From the NCBI GenBank assembly GCA_948567375.1, contig OX419755.1, positions 19,856,517 to 19,920,516 on the forward strand: 64,000 nucleotides of DNA, in the 5' to 3' direction. Positions 47,207-61,738 of the stretch are shown here, piece after piece (position 1 is the first letter of the stretch; every line of letters begins with the position of its first letter). Made by a program: the position numbers and the translations under genes. The stretch is from Lunularia cruciata. Its lineage: Eukaryota > Streptophyta > Marchantiopsida > Lunulariales > Lunulariaceae. A model generated the notes under the pieces. That model made no database searches, was not told the origin of the DNA, and saw nothing but the letters and a program-made list of their open reading frames with translations.

Positions 47207-49580
47207 CTCTCTCTCTCTCTATGTAAAATATCTTTATTTTATTATAAATAATTAAATTCAAGTAGTTTTTCATTTTTTGCTAGGTTAGCTTCTAAGAAAA
47301 ATCCCAAACTACATTGGTTTATAAGTATCAAGATTTATTATATAATTACATCAAATCTCTTATTCTCTATATAAGAAAAAAAAGTACATATTTATACCTT
47401 ATTACAATCTATAATATCCGATGATCTACACCACAATAATACACATATAAGAACTTGCACTTACTAATAAATTTGGACAGTCATTGATAATAGAGAAGGT
47501 TATTGTAAGAGTGTAGAAGCCCATATTTTGAAATTATAGAAATTGTTCTAGAGGCTAATATTACAATTGTAATGCACAATATGCTTTGTTCTTTGCTACT
47601 ATAGAATGTGCTATTAGAAAAGAAATTAAGATGATAGATAGACAACAAACAATTCAAATGTATAGCTTAGATATTCACATGCACAAATGATGAAATGCCA
47701 ACCTAGATTCTCAATAACATTTTGATAAATAGCTCAACCATCTTCTTGGTTTATTACAGCCTTTGCTTTATCATAGTGAGGATGTTTCACTCTATTTCCA
47801 TTTTAGATTATGCGCTTTAGCAAGAACTTTCTTTAGGTGTCCATTATCTATTCTACTTGCAGCTAGGTCTTGATTCCGACACCATGGTTGCTCTTCTACT
47901 TGAAACATTCAAGCAAGTCAATTCAAGAATGTCAATCAATCCACAATATACAACAAGGAAACACTATTATGAGCCTAAATAATAATTCACAAAAAGCAAA
48001 TTTTGACTGTTGTACAAATGATTATATTCTTGGATTGTGCACAAGGAGAAAAGGTACTCTTCTATACTTGGAGACAAATGTGTCAAATATGACAAAATCT
48101 ATAAAATGAGGGCTGATTCTGACAAGATTGGGATTATGTAAGAGTAATTCTTTACAAGTTTATGAGCAATTAGACTCAACAAGTAATAGTTACTTATTGT
48201 GTCTCATCGTATCACATCTATAAATAGACTATGCAATTTTGAGGTATGACCTATAGGATTATCCAAGTTTATAGATATTTATGTGTGAGGTGAGATTATG
48301 AACAAGTTCCATGTCAAGGTAATTATAAAATATTTTCATTGAATTGAAATGTTTTTGCCATCATTACTGACCTCTTGAGATTTTATATGTACTATACGTC
48401 ATGATCTGCTATGGAATCAAGAAAAATTACAAACTTCTAGTCCCATCCAAATTCAAAAAGATAAAGGATGGAAGGCCATCTTGTGCATATGAGAGCAAAC
48501 CATCTCTTATTTACCACAATAAAATAGAGGAAAAACAAGGTGTATAGTGTACCTAACTAAACAAAAAGTGTTATAGATACCACCTCCTCTATAAATAGTA
48601 AGCCTGTCACTCCATACATATTGGTAGAGATGTTTGTCTATGTGCCAAATCCCTTTCATACACTCAAAGGTTGCTAGTCCAATGATAATTCCAAAGACTC
48701 CCATGATACTCCTATCAAAAGCTTTCAAATATAATAAGAAGGTCAAAGAAGAGGAAACCATACAAAGTAGGTAGGTCAATCAATAAAATAATACTAGAGG
48801 AGATTATAACAAGTACCACATATGGATTCCCTAGTAGAGGAAGGTCATGAAGGATATCCTCTACAAGGCATTATCTAAAAAGCACATAATAAATCCTTGG
48901 CCTTATTGGTACTACAAGAATAAGCAAGACATTTGTGAATCTGATGCAACTCTTTAGAAGTTGGAAGTGAGGAGAAAATGTACTCAAGGTATTATACATT
49001 ACACTTTGACACCTTTACCTTCACCTTTACCCTCAAGCCTACAAGATCAAACTTGGAAGTCAACCGGTTAAAAGACTATCTAATCTGGTCTAGAGGACCC
49101 ACAATATATGTATTATTTGCCAAGGAGAGAAAGACTTAACCTAGCATGGCCAAAGTAGTAAACAAGGGAGTTTAATAATGAGCTATAATAAGTGGACCTT
49201 TATAAGATCTACTTATTGTGTATCAAAAATTGTCAAAGAACAATGACTTTATAGTCATTATTTGGACCATATGGCTAAAACGGTCTCCTAGAGCATGCAG
49301 CTTGCACAAAGTTCTCTAAGGTGTTCCGATCTTAGCTTGGAATCTACAAAATCTAACAACTACCTATTATTTCCTCCCACACTCACACCCTAACCATTTC
49401 TCTGTTACTAAAGTAATCACTGCAAAAGCTAAAATATTTAATTCTTACTAAAGAATCACTCCAAAACCAAAAGATTTGAATACATTCATATCTCCTAGGT
49501 TTTCCATAACTTTTAATCTTGATACAAATGAAACCAAAATTGGAAAAGGAATGAATCATATATTTACTGTAACATACACA
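46482..49580. other. AT-rich stretch with long microsatellite
   Basis: No gene is recognised. Fragments near 47870-48110 and 48507-48779 have no convincing motif, although the density of broken frames suggests old retroelement DNA. The compound microsatellite at 47141 is the one clear structure. The island ends near 49,580, where GC-rich sequence resumes. Confidence 0.45.
47141..47221. repeat. Compound TA-TC microsatellite
   Basis: About 60 bases of uninterrupted TA run straight into about nine TC units. The minus-strand frame here would be only Tyr-Ile repeats, which is an artefact. Confidence 0.95.
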
Positions 49581-52500
49581 CAATCAGAAATTCCAAAATT
49601 GCTCCACCATCCCGCACTCTCTCTCTCCGGGCGCCGCCGCACTCTCGCGTCCTCTCGTCTGTCATCTACATATCGTGAAAGGGAAAGCATTTGGAAGCCC
49701 ATTACGTACGGGCACATCTCCAATGGTAAGAAGATGAGATCTTCATTCAAGTGTATCTAAAGGTGCTGCACCTGCAAGACACCTCATCTACCGTGATTAC
49801 AGTACTTAGAGTAAATACATTCAGATAGTACTCAACAATTACAGTACATGCTCAACCATCTGACGGAGCACCTGAGTCAGACACGAGAAGTTGCTAGTCA
49901 GGAATAAAGATTGGTGCGATTAGCGCATTTGTGGCCAGTTTTTCGCCTTGTCAATCCTCTGCATGTTGAAGGGAGTGCGAGACAGAAAAGCTTATGGTGT
50001 CAAGTGATTTCACGGCTCCCAAACCTATAAATCTGGATTCTGACTTAGGTGTTCTGGAACAGTCCTTAAAGTTGGATTCCTGACGTAAGCAGCGATCGAC
50101 TTAACCGACCCCATAGTTGGCACTTCGACTTGGCAGAAAGTCTCAACCGACGCCCTTGACACCTTGACGGGGCGCGTCAGTCAGTCCTAGGTGACAATGG
50201 CTTTCACAAACAGGTCACTTCTTGTTTCCAAGAGGAACCGCGTTGGACAATTTGAGACACACAATCGGTTGCCAGCACGAACTCACTCCATGCCAACTGT
50301 TAGGTTGGAACGCCACGTTGGACAGTGGCCCTTGGGGGTCGGCTAAGTCTTTCTGCTCTAGTGAGAATCGGTAAGTTGAAGTGCCCAACTGTGCAGGTCC
50401 GTGAAGTCTTTCTATGACGTAAGATATTGTAGCATCCAAGATCTCAAAGAGTCCAGGTTGATGATCTGAAGTCTTTGAGGCCACCTGCAGAAGAAGAGTG
50501 CTTTATGGAGTTAATTGAAGATTCCTGACGGTAATACATCCAAGATCACAAACTCCCCGTTAATGATGATACATCAATTATTCTTGGCAGTTGATATGAT
50601 TGATATTGGCCCTCTGTGGGGCCGTAGCTTTGAGTGCCTAGCAGCTAGCTCATCATCGTTAGGAAGACCAAAAGACCCCTATCATCACCCGCCGAAAGTT
50701 TACTGTTTCTGCTTGGTCCATGAGACACGACGATTGCGCACGGCGGCAGCTATGCTAGGTGCTGGGTGCCAAATGCCGCCATCCCTCCCTCCCTTCCTTC
50801 CTTCCTTCACCCCCTCCTTACCAGACATTCTCTTTCTCCTGCATCATAAGCTGGGGTTCAAAATGAGATGGCCTTCTGTTTCGTTGCTAATGTTGGAATA
50901 TGAACTGGCTGAGAAAAGATTAACACTCTTCGCCTGCCTCTGACAACTTCATGGTCATTTGGGTTTACGATTTTCTAAAGCAGCAGCTTAGATGTCTACA
51001 TCATAGGTCGTTTATCGCTCCGTCTCCAACAATCTACCAATCTGCTAATGTAAGTCAACAGGTCTTGAACTCCGACCTTATTATCCAGCGTCAAGCAGGT
51101 AACATTCCTTCAGCAACAAACAGATGCGTCTCAAATTCCTTCGCTAAACAGCAAACTTATAGGAAACAAGTGAGACTAATTTGCAACTTGCTCCTAGTTC
51201 TGTTCTTACTGATAGGAACAGTCGCTGATCTATGAGGTCTCCCGGAAAGACCTAGACCTAGTTTAGAAGCTCCTTCATCGATCACCGTTCACTAATTTAT
51301 CTCGAAACTGAGGTACGAATGTGAATATGAGAAGTGCAACGGGTTATTAACAGAGCCTTAATGAGATCTCTTAGATACAATCAGATACAAAGTCACAGAT
51401 ACAATCCTCTCTGTTTTTCTCAGCAGACGCAGCACGCTACAACCCGTCGTCTGGCTGCAACCCGTCCAGCTAGCTACTGTAGCTGTAAGATTCTGTGACT
51501 TGAGGTGGTATGTCCTTATGTTCTGGTACATAGATGTGTATTGAGCCGAAATGGTTCTGGAAATTAAGGACAAACGTTTAAACTAAAAGACTAAAGAAGA
51601 TATTACGCCTATAGATTAGCGAAGGTGCCTGGCACGAGGACTGCATGATGCAATTGTAGCCAGATGCTATCCATACGGAAGCTTCTCCCGTGCAGCTTTT
51701 ATGTTCCTGAACGGATCGGAAGATGAAGTGTCCCGGCAATCAGCACTGCGACATCCGCAAGGGATACTATCGCACACAACACCAATACAGAACAAATATA
51801 ATGTTCTGAGGGGAGGGAATACTGTCCGAAGTTCCTCATGGAGAGTATCTCGATCTATCTTTTTTATCTGGACTGATTATCGATATTCTTCCTCTCTCTA
51901 TGATTAATGGGGGCCTCAATAGTTCATGAGCTGAAGGAAGCGGTTGACACACGGTGCATAGCCTCGACCCGTTATTAATTAGAAATGATTGGTGAGCTGG
52001 CAGAACAGATCCACGCTTTCCTCCTGCAGTTGTTGGTAGTAAATGGGAAATCCTCCTTTGGTGTGCTAGTAGGATAACTGCACTTCCCGATTCTTGAACC
52101 TCAACATTCATTCACCATCTGTCATATTCACCAGGTGCAAGGAAAGATGCCTAAAGTTGTGTTGGAATTCGGCTAAAACGAACATGAAGACTCGAGGGAA
52201 GTATCATAAGGTTTTTGCATATCTAGGGCTGCCTCAATCTTCGAATTACGCTGCGCGCTGAGGCCGATTCTGTGGTGAAGATTCTTTGCAGACTGACCAC
52301 GGGTCACGCGATTCGAAGAGGATAGGAGGAAGACGAGGAGGATGGAACTGGTACCTGTAACGCTAGGTTCAACCAAATAACACCTGCAACATAGAGGTAT
52401 GTTTGTACAGACAGTGCCCGATTGCGGGGACAAGAGAGAGCGGAAGTCTGGTAATCTGTGTGTCTGCTAACTGGCAAAAGGTAGTTGGAGAAAGATTCTC

Positions 52501-53939
52501 GGTCTCTACGATTCGGGTGCTAAGGAGCCTATCAAAACTCCTCATTCAAGATTCGACTTTCATGCCTTAATGACACGCTTACCAGAAGGAAGCTTGGCTC
52601 TAAACTTGTGAACGTTCGCTTTTCTCTTGTCCAGTTGGCGCATCTTCGAATACCATCTTGTTCGCTCAAGTAACACATGATAAGTTTATCTGGGAACATC
52701 GGGAGATGAAAATCATCATAAACCTGAAGTGCGAGAGTGAACCAGAATATTGCTCAGAAGTATTTATGAACTAGTAAGCGGAATCAGATCGGCATAGGGT
52801 CGAGCACACGTAGTTCACTTTGGGTACTTAAAAGCAATGTGATTGCCTTTGCAGCCGTGCTTGGAAACTACACCCGCGGATGGTGTACTGCGTCGTTGCC
52901 AGGAACATATCTGAGTCATTCCTTCCCAGCTTCGGATCCTCTTCGTTGGGAACAAGCCAAGGGTACTGAAAACCCAAGTCTGGTTTGAACGTTTTCATCG
53001 TTAAATCACATTTCTCTTTCCAGTAAATGGAACAGCTCAGCTTTCGATCGCAATATCTATTGATTTGATCTCAAATGTGAAGAAGGATCAAACTACTTGC
53101 CAACCGCATCGACAGGATTGCCAACTTCAAGCGAGCAGTAGCTGCGCTCAACTTGAGGGATTGATATGTTTACAATGAAATGAAATTGATTATCTCCTTG
53201 TATTATATCTCGCCAAAGATAGAGTTCCCACGTCTCGCGTTCGGGTGCATATGATGGTTCATAGATGTCTATATTATTGTCCAGTCACAACGTAAGTTTG
53301 AAGGTGCCTCTGTTACAGTTCGCCTTTAGGTCTGCAAGTATGTACATGTCTACATGTATGCTGTGTAGGTGGAGGGAAGTTAGATACATTGGATGTATAG
53401 AAGAAACCTCATGCAACAACTGATCAGACTGAATGCCAGACCTGAAATACACCAAATTCGGGAATTACTTTGAGGAAGCCTTTTTTTTTTAAGCAAGGTA
53501 TGGGATTGTTCTCCAGACAGATCCGTGGTTGTGCAAATTCATGTATACTCAAGTTCTGATCAACCTGAGTCATTTTCAGGACAACGTCTTCTGATTCGAA
53601 CGTTTTGAAGAATTAATATGACTCGAACTATTACAAAACTGGAGCAAGAGCAACTCCCACAGCATCCTCCATATACTCTGTCCGCATAGGGGGCCCTGGT
53701 GGATGCTGAACTGACAGGACATCTGATTTCCACTTATTGGCTCACAGTCATGTATGATGAATATTGCTACGTTATCACAGCTGTAAAGCAGCTTGGCTGA
53801 GCTGAGATTATATTTTCCTCTTTATACCGATCGAATTTGTTTTCTTATCCTAGGATATAGGACGTGATGACCTACCTTTCCTCGGGGGTTGCAAATTTGT
53901 GAATTTCTTCGGGTGGTCTTAGACTTGGCTCGTTCTGGC
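49581..53939. other. Gene-like composition, no gene recognised
   Basis: Sequence after the AT-rich island becomes GC-richer (CCGGGCGCCGCCGCACTCTC near 49630). Frames such as 50215-50484 (-) and 50515-50943 (+) lack family features, and I could not build a spliced protein. A pyrimidine tract of CCCT/CCTT units lies near 50780-50810. A non-coding transcript or promoter DNA is possible. Confidence 0.4.
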
Positions 53940-56900
53940 TTAGTGTGAAGTGGAGCGGTTGTGCGGGCAGGTCGGTGAGTACCCTTGTCCACCGAAGAAA
54001 AAGTGAGACCCCCAATCCTTGAACTCGGTAGTAATTTCGGCCTGATAGCAGTTTGGAGACTCAGCCCTCCCTAGAATAAGTTGCGCGTCATGCAGCTGAT
54101 GATTTTCGTCAATGCTTTGGATGTTGCGCTGGTAGGCAGCAATCTTATGGCCCGCTTGAGGGAAAGCACCGCTACCCATATCAGTCATGGTGTGACGATA
54201 ATGATCTCTTTTGAAGTCGTCAATAATTTCTCCTCCGAATTCAAGGACTTCTGCGGATTCCCTCATCTGCCCCTTGAAAATTTCTGACGGCCAGTAGCCT
54301 ACTGGTTCGTCGTTGAGCAGCAGCCACCAGTTCCCGCTTATGGGATCCTGCTCATACATCATCGCATCCAAATTAGAGCTCATACCACTTCCGTCGATGT
54401 GCACAGGGCCATGCCACTAACTTCAAAAGAAAGGAAGCCATAGCTGTGTCCCATACACAGGACAGAGGAGGAGAGACAGGAAACCTAAGGAGTTGTGGAG
54501 GGGAAACCAACATGGAGTCCGTGACCATGAAATGACATTTCAAACCATTGGTTAGATACTGCTAGATGAAGGGATATCGTTGCATTTATTCCAATGACTT
54601 TCTGGCATTGCTTGGATGACAATCCTTGCGTGATTGGAAGCAAAACTGCATTGCATTGACTGAGAGCAAAAGTGCGATGTAAAAAGCAAGGAGGCTGGGA
54701 AGGCTATGCACGTGCTAGCTCAGAAGATGCACGGTCGCCGTGTTCCCTCTTAGTTTGTTTCACTTGTAAAACTTGAATCTTGTGGTGAACTTAAGCTTAA
54801 TTCCAAAAGAATGCCTCACCTTAAAGACTAGAAGGTCGATTTCGTACTGTGTGGAGTTGATCACTGAGAAGGGTATGAATGACCCCCCCACGAGAACTGT
54901 ATTGCTGACTTGCACAAATCCTGAACAGTACAAGTTGTAGCATCCTGTGTCGTTATACGCATCGGCCTGTCATAGACACCACGGTACATCTTGATCAGTT
55001 CCCGAAGTATGTCAGTGAACGATGGCTGAGTGATAAATACAGTACATGAGAGGCGTGGCGGTCATTTGTCATAAATGCCATGAGATAGAGATAGAGAGAG
55101 AGGAAAAAGAGTTCCAATCAGACTGGGTGGTGCTCATGTGGAGCTAGTACGGGTCCCACTTTTTGGCAACTGATGGAATGGAATAACATGGATTTTGCGA
55201 AACAGGTACGATGCATGAAACACCATAAGGCTGTCTGACGCTCTGTCGCACTAACAAGACAAGGGTTTGTTGGCAAATTTGAGTGTGTGAAAGAGAGAGA
55301 AGAGAAGACAAAACAAGGAAGGGAGGAGAGCAAGACACTAACTGGCCATACACACCGTCCAGAATATAAACAGTCGTGGCATGCTATCACCGTAAAGGCC
55401 CTCAAATACCTGCACAAGTCCAAGGACAGATCACAGTATGTACACATGATTTAGCAATAGGCACTTTATTCTACAGTGGTATTGCTATCCCTCTCCATTC
55501 ACTCATAGGGCCTGTCGAAGTACGAACTGATGCGCCAATCACTACATGCAGCTGCTATATGCGTATATAGCAGCTGCTTTCCAGAGTAAGTACACTTTGT
55601 ACAAACATCCAGGATCTTCTGTACTAGAAGAGATTACTACTGTAATCACAACGACGATGGACTTGTAGAATAGTCGTACCAGCCTCTTTTGAACTGGTGT
55701 AGCTATTGTACATTAGGAACCCGTTCCAGATTCAGTCCTGTCTGAAACAAGTTTCTTATTGCGATAAATCTTTCTCCACCTCGAAGAGTTTCTGAGTTCC
55801 TATAACTCAAGTTGCCCATAGCAAGTACTCACATTCACTATTACGGAGCTCAAGAGCTTTACGTCTTCTCAAGATACGGAGTTATGTATTCCATGTCTTA
55901 AATTTGGCATACAGTGACTAACTCATAGAATCCATGGGAAGGGACAAAGACCAATTTTCCTGGACAGTTTCCACTAACTCGTGAAGGACTTCATTAGTTC
56001 AAATCTCTCATGTATGACTGCTATTCAATTTCAACGTGATGCTTAATCTAGTCAGGCTGCATGCCCTGCAAATCGCCTGTGCGGACAATTCAGTTGTGAA
56101 ATATTACCAGTCCTTTAAAACAGACGCAGGCTTGAAGTTCTCCATTAGGAAATGTACGAGATCGATTCTATAGTCGACTTACCCGTGGGACCCCGCGGAC
56201 CCACTAGCAACTCGTCACTAGCCGTCACTCACTTCACTTACGTCTTATGCATAAAGCGGAAACTTTAGGCTGTGAGTGATCACTAGTTTCCAGATGAACT
56301 GCAGCTCCCGGTGAGGCTAGACGAAACGAAAGTTATGGCTAGGTTCCAGGCTGGACTGAATTGTTTTCAGCTCAATCGATGGTGTGAATCTAAATGCCGA
56401 GGTCATGATGCTGGCCAAACTGAGCATAAGGCAAGAGATTGTGGTAAACAATCAGGTCCGAAACGAGAAATGCATTGAATTTCATTTTTGCATTGGAACT
56501 TGGAAGAAGATATGTACCTGCCAGCCAGCTTCAATGGTGTTAAGAATGGTCGACGAAGAATTCCCTTGATAAGATCCACTAATCAACCAGAATTGTGCCA
56601 GGCTGAATTCATCCTCGTTCTCGACGTAAGGGGACCAAAGATTCAAAATTACCTCCATACCCATGAATTTCTTCGTATTGTTGACGACAACAAAAGCATG
56701 CTGCATAATTCAGCTGTGTACGTCAATATCGAGCGAGAGTTGATCCACAAAGAGCAATGCGCAAGAAGTAAGATGAATAGGACCCACGGCAACGTACAGA
56801 TTCAAAGCAGATACGTGACATGCACGTGAGGATTGATTGGGGATTGTATGATACCTCATGTTTTATTCTTTTTAGTTTAGATTATTCTACCTCATGAGGG

Positions 56901-58234
56901 CTGAAGTCTTGGTCATCGGCAGTATAGTTGCCATCTGAGGGCTTAGAAAAGCTCGGCGGTCTGTTCTTCCTGATCGCTCGGTACTGCTTCTTCGACATCG
57001 AATCCTGTTCACCGATTTCGGTGCTCTGATATCCTTCGTGGGAGAGCGAGGTCAAAGTTTGAGCGAACGAGGTCAAATTGTAAATGTCTCTCGATCTGCG
57101 GATAGGAATAAAACCCTCGGGACACGGCCCAAATTCCACTAGAAATGTTTGGTTTGCTAACTGGCCTCCCTTGCTGGACTTGGTTGTGTTTCCTTGCTTC
57201 ACGTGGGACGACGGCTTCATCTAAACATCAGAATCAATTGAGAGCGATTGTGGGCACAATGTAAATCAGACAATGAGCTCATGAGCTTCGGAAGCACGAT
57301 ATACCTGCCATTTACGTTCAAGAGACGATTGATGTGCGTGATAATGTATACTGCACAAACTATGATACAACTGTGCGCGAGATATGCTTCAATTCTTCCG
57401 TGCTAACCTCAGTAGACTTTTGAAGTCTCACTCCTAGTTGCTCTCAGAAATTGGACCCCTATATACATGCAAATCAGATGACACAATGCTCCATCCGTAA
57501 CATTTGCTCATCGCCAATTTGATTATCAAGACACTTGATAATGGTCGGTCTGATTACGAATTGGTCATGGAATGCATATTCTTTACTGAATATGAAATTA
57601 TACTGGATTCTCAATGGGCAATGTCCCAACTTGTACTAATTGAAGAGCCATTCACATACAGGCTAGGCTTGAGCGTCTCGTACCTGTACTGGACCGCAGT
57701 GTGAATCGTTGGATAAGGATAGCTGTTCAGAAATGGGCATGCAGGCTACCTCGTCGCCATCCGAAAGCATCTATGAGCGCAAAATCGACGGGTTGGTCAA
57801 ACAGGCAACTTTGGGGGTTGGTACTCCCCAAGGCAACGAGTGCAGCATCTCAAACTCGATAGTTCCGTATTTTTAATGCTCTGATTTTATCAACGTCCCC
57901 TAGAAGAACCTGCAGGTGAGTAGATGTAGTCAACTTGAAGCTTCGGAGTTTACATGGACGTAGACCTACTAGAAGGTGAAACGCGACTTACAGTGAAATT
58001 TAGCTTTCTCTCCTTGCGTCGACCATCCTGAATTTGAAATTTGGGACCGAGTTCCTCAGACCCGGCGTCAGCTACTGGGAATTTGAGTTTGGGAATCGCT
58101 GTTGCAGTGTCTGTTTCCTTGGTGAGTGCAGCTGGGAGATGAATTACAGTGACGAGCAAGCTGAGGATGAACAACTCGAAGATGTGCCCTTGCCACAGAC
58201 TCGGACACTTGGCGTACCTGCGAGGACCTCCCAT
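53940..58234 (-). CDS. Neprosin-domain protein (DUF239), secreted
   Basis: Exons 58234-57992, 57770-57684, 57220-56891, 56700-56518, 55409-55356, 54966-54820 and 54347-53940 sum to 1452 nt, giving 483 residues. The family includes the glutamic prolyl endopeptidase neprosin of pitcher plants; most members have no known substrate. A signal-type segment (FELFILSLLVTVIHLPAAL) spans about residues 18-36. The activation region holds DGDEVACMPISEQ, MKPSS and FGPCPEGFIPIRR. The peptidase domain holds EFSLAQFWLISGS, TIEAGWQ, GLYGDSMPRLFIFWT, ADAYNDTGCYNLYCSGFVQ, DPISGNWWLLLND, PVGYWP, FGGEI and TDMGSGAFPQAG. The Glu residues in EAGW and GGEI are at the places expected for the catalytic pair. All introns are GT-AG and phase 0. 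Exon 2 is the least certain. Confidence 0.9.
55548..55577. repeat. Perfect 13-bp hairpin in neprosin intron 4
   Basis: GCAGCTGCTATAT and ATATAGCAGCTGC are exact reverse complements around a four-base loop (GCGT). The stem lies 139 bases upstream of exon 5 on the transcribed strand. Confidence 0.85.
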
Positions 58235-61200
58235 GTTGAACAGTGTAACTGAAAGAGCCACTCGATCAATTTGACTGCTGTGCGTTTGAGATGCAAAGGT
58301 TGGGCGAATGTAAACCCAAATTTTCGAGTACAATTAAGTGCGTGGACTTTCCACTGTATGGATGTTGTTGCACATGGTAGGCACAAGGTCCTTGCGGACA
58401 CTGGATATCGATGAGTAAAGCGTGTGACAGTCACTCACAGCTGCAGCAGCAGCTGACTACGCATATGGGGATGATCAATTTGAAGTCGCCACTGTAAGAC
58501 AAGAGAACATCAGATGATCGAGCAGACTCGTCGTCAAGCAGAAACCCGATGATTCCAGACAGGAAGGCTTATCTTCAGGTAATGATTATAGACAGTGATG
58601 ATTTGTAGCTTCGGGGGAGCATGAGCGGTAGAGACTATAGGCTATAAGCATAGGCTGCATTCGTAGTAGCTGTTACTCGTGACTTTGGAGGACATATGAT
58701 TCTGGAGCTGGGAGCTCAAGTCGCAACTATCTATGTGTGTGTGTCTGCAATAGTGCTCACTTTAGGCGCCGCAAGGGGACGATCAAGGAAAGCCCAAGCA
58801 GAAGGTCTGGACCAGTTGTGGAGTCAGATGCGAGGAGAGGCTGAATTCGATGCGAAGATTTGAGCTGCACTACCCATATTTATTTCTCTCTCGCTCTGAA
58901 GAGTCGGGAGCAGGACTCCGAACTGCAGCAACCTCTGTCGGCCTATGAGGTTTTGTCTCTTAGTGTTTGTTAACTTGTCAGGATCACTGCGAGAAATCCC
59001 GAGTGAGCCCCTTGGGTAGAGGCTACCGTGGTAGGCATGAACCCAATATCTGAACCTTTCATGATCAGCTATCTATCTTTTCATGAGGAACAACGTACTT
59101 CACACTGCGGGAGGACAAATTCTCTGTGTTATGGAATCTGGATACCCCGCCAGTTCCACCTGGTCCAGACTGACTTTATCCAGGTGGAGGTGGAATCTTG
59201 GATTTGAAATCTCCTACTATTATAAGCTGTTTGCTGCTGTTGCGGCTCTTGAGACATGCGCACATCAATTGTAGGAGTTTGAATGACTGCTAACTCATGA
59301 CAGCTTCAGAGCCATGAATCGTCACACTGATCCCAGAGAATGCCAGGCCTACTATTGGGTGTACTTTACAAGGTACCGCTTTTCGAGATACTTGACATCA
59401 TATTCCACGCAGTGAACAGCATTGTACCCGAAGACATGAACAAGCTTTGCAACCGTTCGGGCTTCCCCCGATCAAGTGGAACAACATATCAGTTCTACTC
59501 TCTTAAGACCAGCTATTTCCTGAAATCAGATTGATGTCCCATACCCAATGCATCACCAGTCAGACACCTCGAGTTCTTTCAACAACGGCTTATTTCAAAG
59601 ATGTGGATATCAAGCTAAAACTACTGTTGTTCCAGATTGCATAAGCTGAAGGGAGATAGATGCGTGTCTCCGCTGGGAGTCAGTGAAAGTAAAACCCATT
59701 TAACGAAAAGTCCATGTCTATGCTGTAAGCTCTCCGAAGGTAAAGGTTTTGATGATCGAGCTTCTTCATCTTGATCTTGACGGTTTGTCTGGAAAATTAT
59801 CTAGTGCATGAATCGAACTGTAGTTTGGTCATTGCATGCAACGGGTGAAATCTTTGGGATCATCAACACGTCCATGTGTTGATTGTAACTGTATAGGGTG
59901 GAATTCCGAGCAAACCTTTGAAGTAGGGAAGCACCGGAAGTCCAGCTGCCTGTTCAAAGAAGACCAAATTCTCACTCGAAAGTAGAAAGTTCCCCCCTCG
60001 GTTGACTAGAGAATCCGGCGTGTTCAGAGTTAATACGACACGGTATCAAGAAAGATGGTAGTCGCAGCTTACTTTACATATTTGTTGCTGCTTATACGTT
60101 GCCCCTCAGACACCTGGATGAGTGGACTTTGGAGCATACGTAATTAACGTTCTACATACTTCCCATGTGGATAAAACAGATTGTCCTGCATATCGTTGGA
60201 TGAAGTCCTCTAGCGCTGGCTCGATAGTACTTTATCATTACGGTCATTACTTATTGCATGCTCACTTGATAACACGTAATTAAGTAAACGTCGTGCTGCT
60301 TTTGATGGAAAAGGTGCTTTGAAACAGAATAGATCTTGGAGCAGTTGTCTGAACTGAATGGCATGACCCTAAACCAGTTTCCAGACCGTAGACAAGAATA
60401 ATCAAACCGCATGGAAGATAGGTCTTGAAAAACTTATCCGTGGACATTTGACTTGTCATGTGTCAGTTTATGTCTCAGAAACGGATCCGTACTCCGCCTA
60501 AATTACAGTAAAATGGGGTATGTACAGTAGCTCCATTTTTCAACTACGGAAGAAATGGTCGATAATATAATCGTATCAAGCCGGCACAAGATGTCTTGAA
60601 TCGAATACGACCAAAGAGCCACGAACTTTCCATACACTGAATGATTCAGAACTTCCACACTCGTTGCAGAATTCTACTCACGAAGGCTCTGTGGCCGATG
60701 ACGACGACCGGCACTAGCGTAGTAGCTAGAGCTCTGATCAAATTCCTCGATAGGCATAATATACGCATAGAGGTATGCGTGAGCACATTCGCAAATAAGG
60801 TGAACTCCTGGGTTTTGGTTGAGATGCTTAGAGCGATGGATTTATCATTTGTCATACGACATTCTGGGCATACATTCTCTGCGAAACCCAGTCCGGTGCT
60901 GGCAGGCATGCAGGATTTTTAAGGCTACTGGGGGTAGGCAAGGCGGGCGGTTAGATTCTGTAGGTCTTATTTGCTCTTTTTCGCTCCAATAGCTTAGCTT
61001 CTCCAACACCCACTAGGATAAACACCCGCCCTCTCTTTCAAGTATGGAGAGAGAAAATGATTGTGAGAAGGGCCTGTGTGTCTGTCTGCATGTCAGCGAT
61101 GGTGCCAGTGATGCGAGACTCTCACCTCAATTTGCGAAAATGTGTCTTGCGAGCGAACTCGAGTACCACCAGGGGAGTGAGTCTGCCTGAGCTTGTTGGT

Positions 61201-61738
61201 TGCTAATGCATCAGTCTGCCTGTCCCTGCACCTGCTCTGCTTCCCTCCCTCGCTCCCTCCGCAGAAACCACACGAGTACTTCACATCGTGGAGAACGCAC
61301 CACCATTTACTCTTGCAGCAGCTGCTTCTCCAATCGAATGCGCCGGGGCCCCACAAATTTCCCCACTACAACTACAGTCGAACCTGCATGAGTACCAACC
61401 CTGGTTACAGTATGCAAGCTCGAACAGTACTCTACAAAAGATCAGAACACATGAAATTTTTATTGAGTGCAACTGCGGAGAAGTTAGTAGCCTAGATCCT
61501 ATCTTTTGATAGTGTATATTAAACTTGACGATAATAGACTTGTCATTTAGTCCTGATAACTTTTAACATAGTTACAGACTCAGGAGACAAGCAACTTGCG
61601 AAGGGCCTTCACATTGAGTTTGACAACGAGCCATATACATATCTGTGAAGCTTAAAGTGGAACAATGTAGTCAAGAGAGTTCAATTAGTTTTCGTGGGAA
61701 TCTTCTATATCTTCTTGTTTTAATAGTCCGATAAACGC
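58235..61738. other. Upstream of neprosin gene, no further gene seen
   Basis: The first few hundred bases are the likely promoter and leader of the neprosin gene. Beyond it, frames of 60-100 codons on both strands (for example 60641-60922 and its mirror 60646-60909) show no motif and no splice-joined family match. Confidence 0.4.

Noticed and set aside
47076..47273. Minus-strand frame of repeated Tyr-Ile
   Set aside because: It is translation of a TA microsatellite, not a protein gene.
57305..57350. 46-bp neprosin exon on the minus strand encoding HQSSLERKWQ
   Set aside because: It has splice sites but needs a phase-2 donor that I could not find. Exon 57770-57684 joins in phase 0 and gives the family motif DGDEVACMPI.
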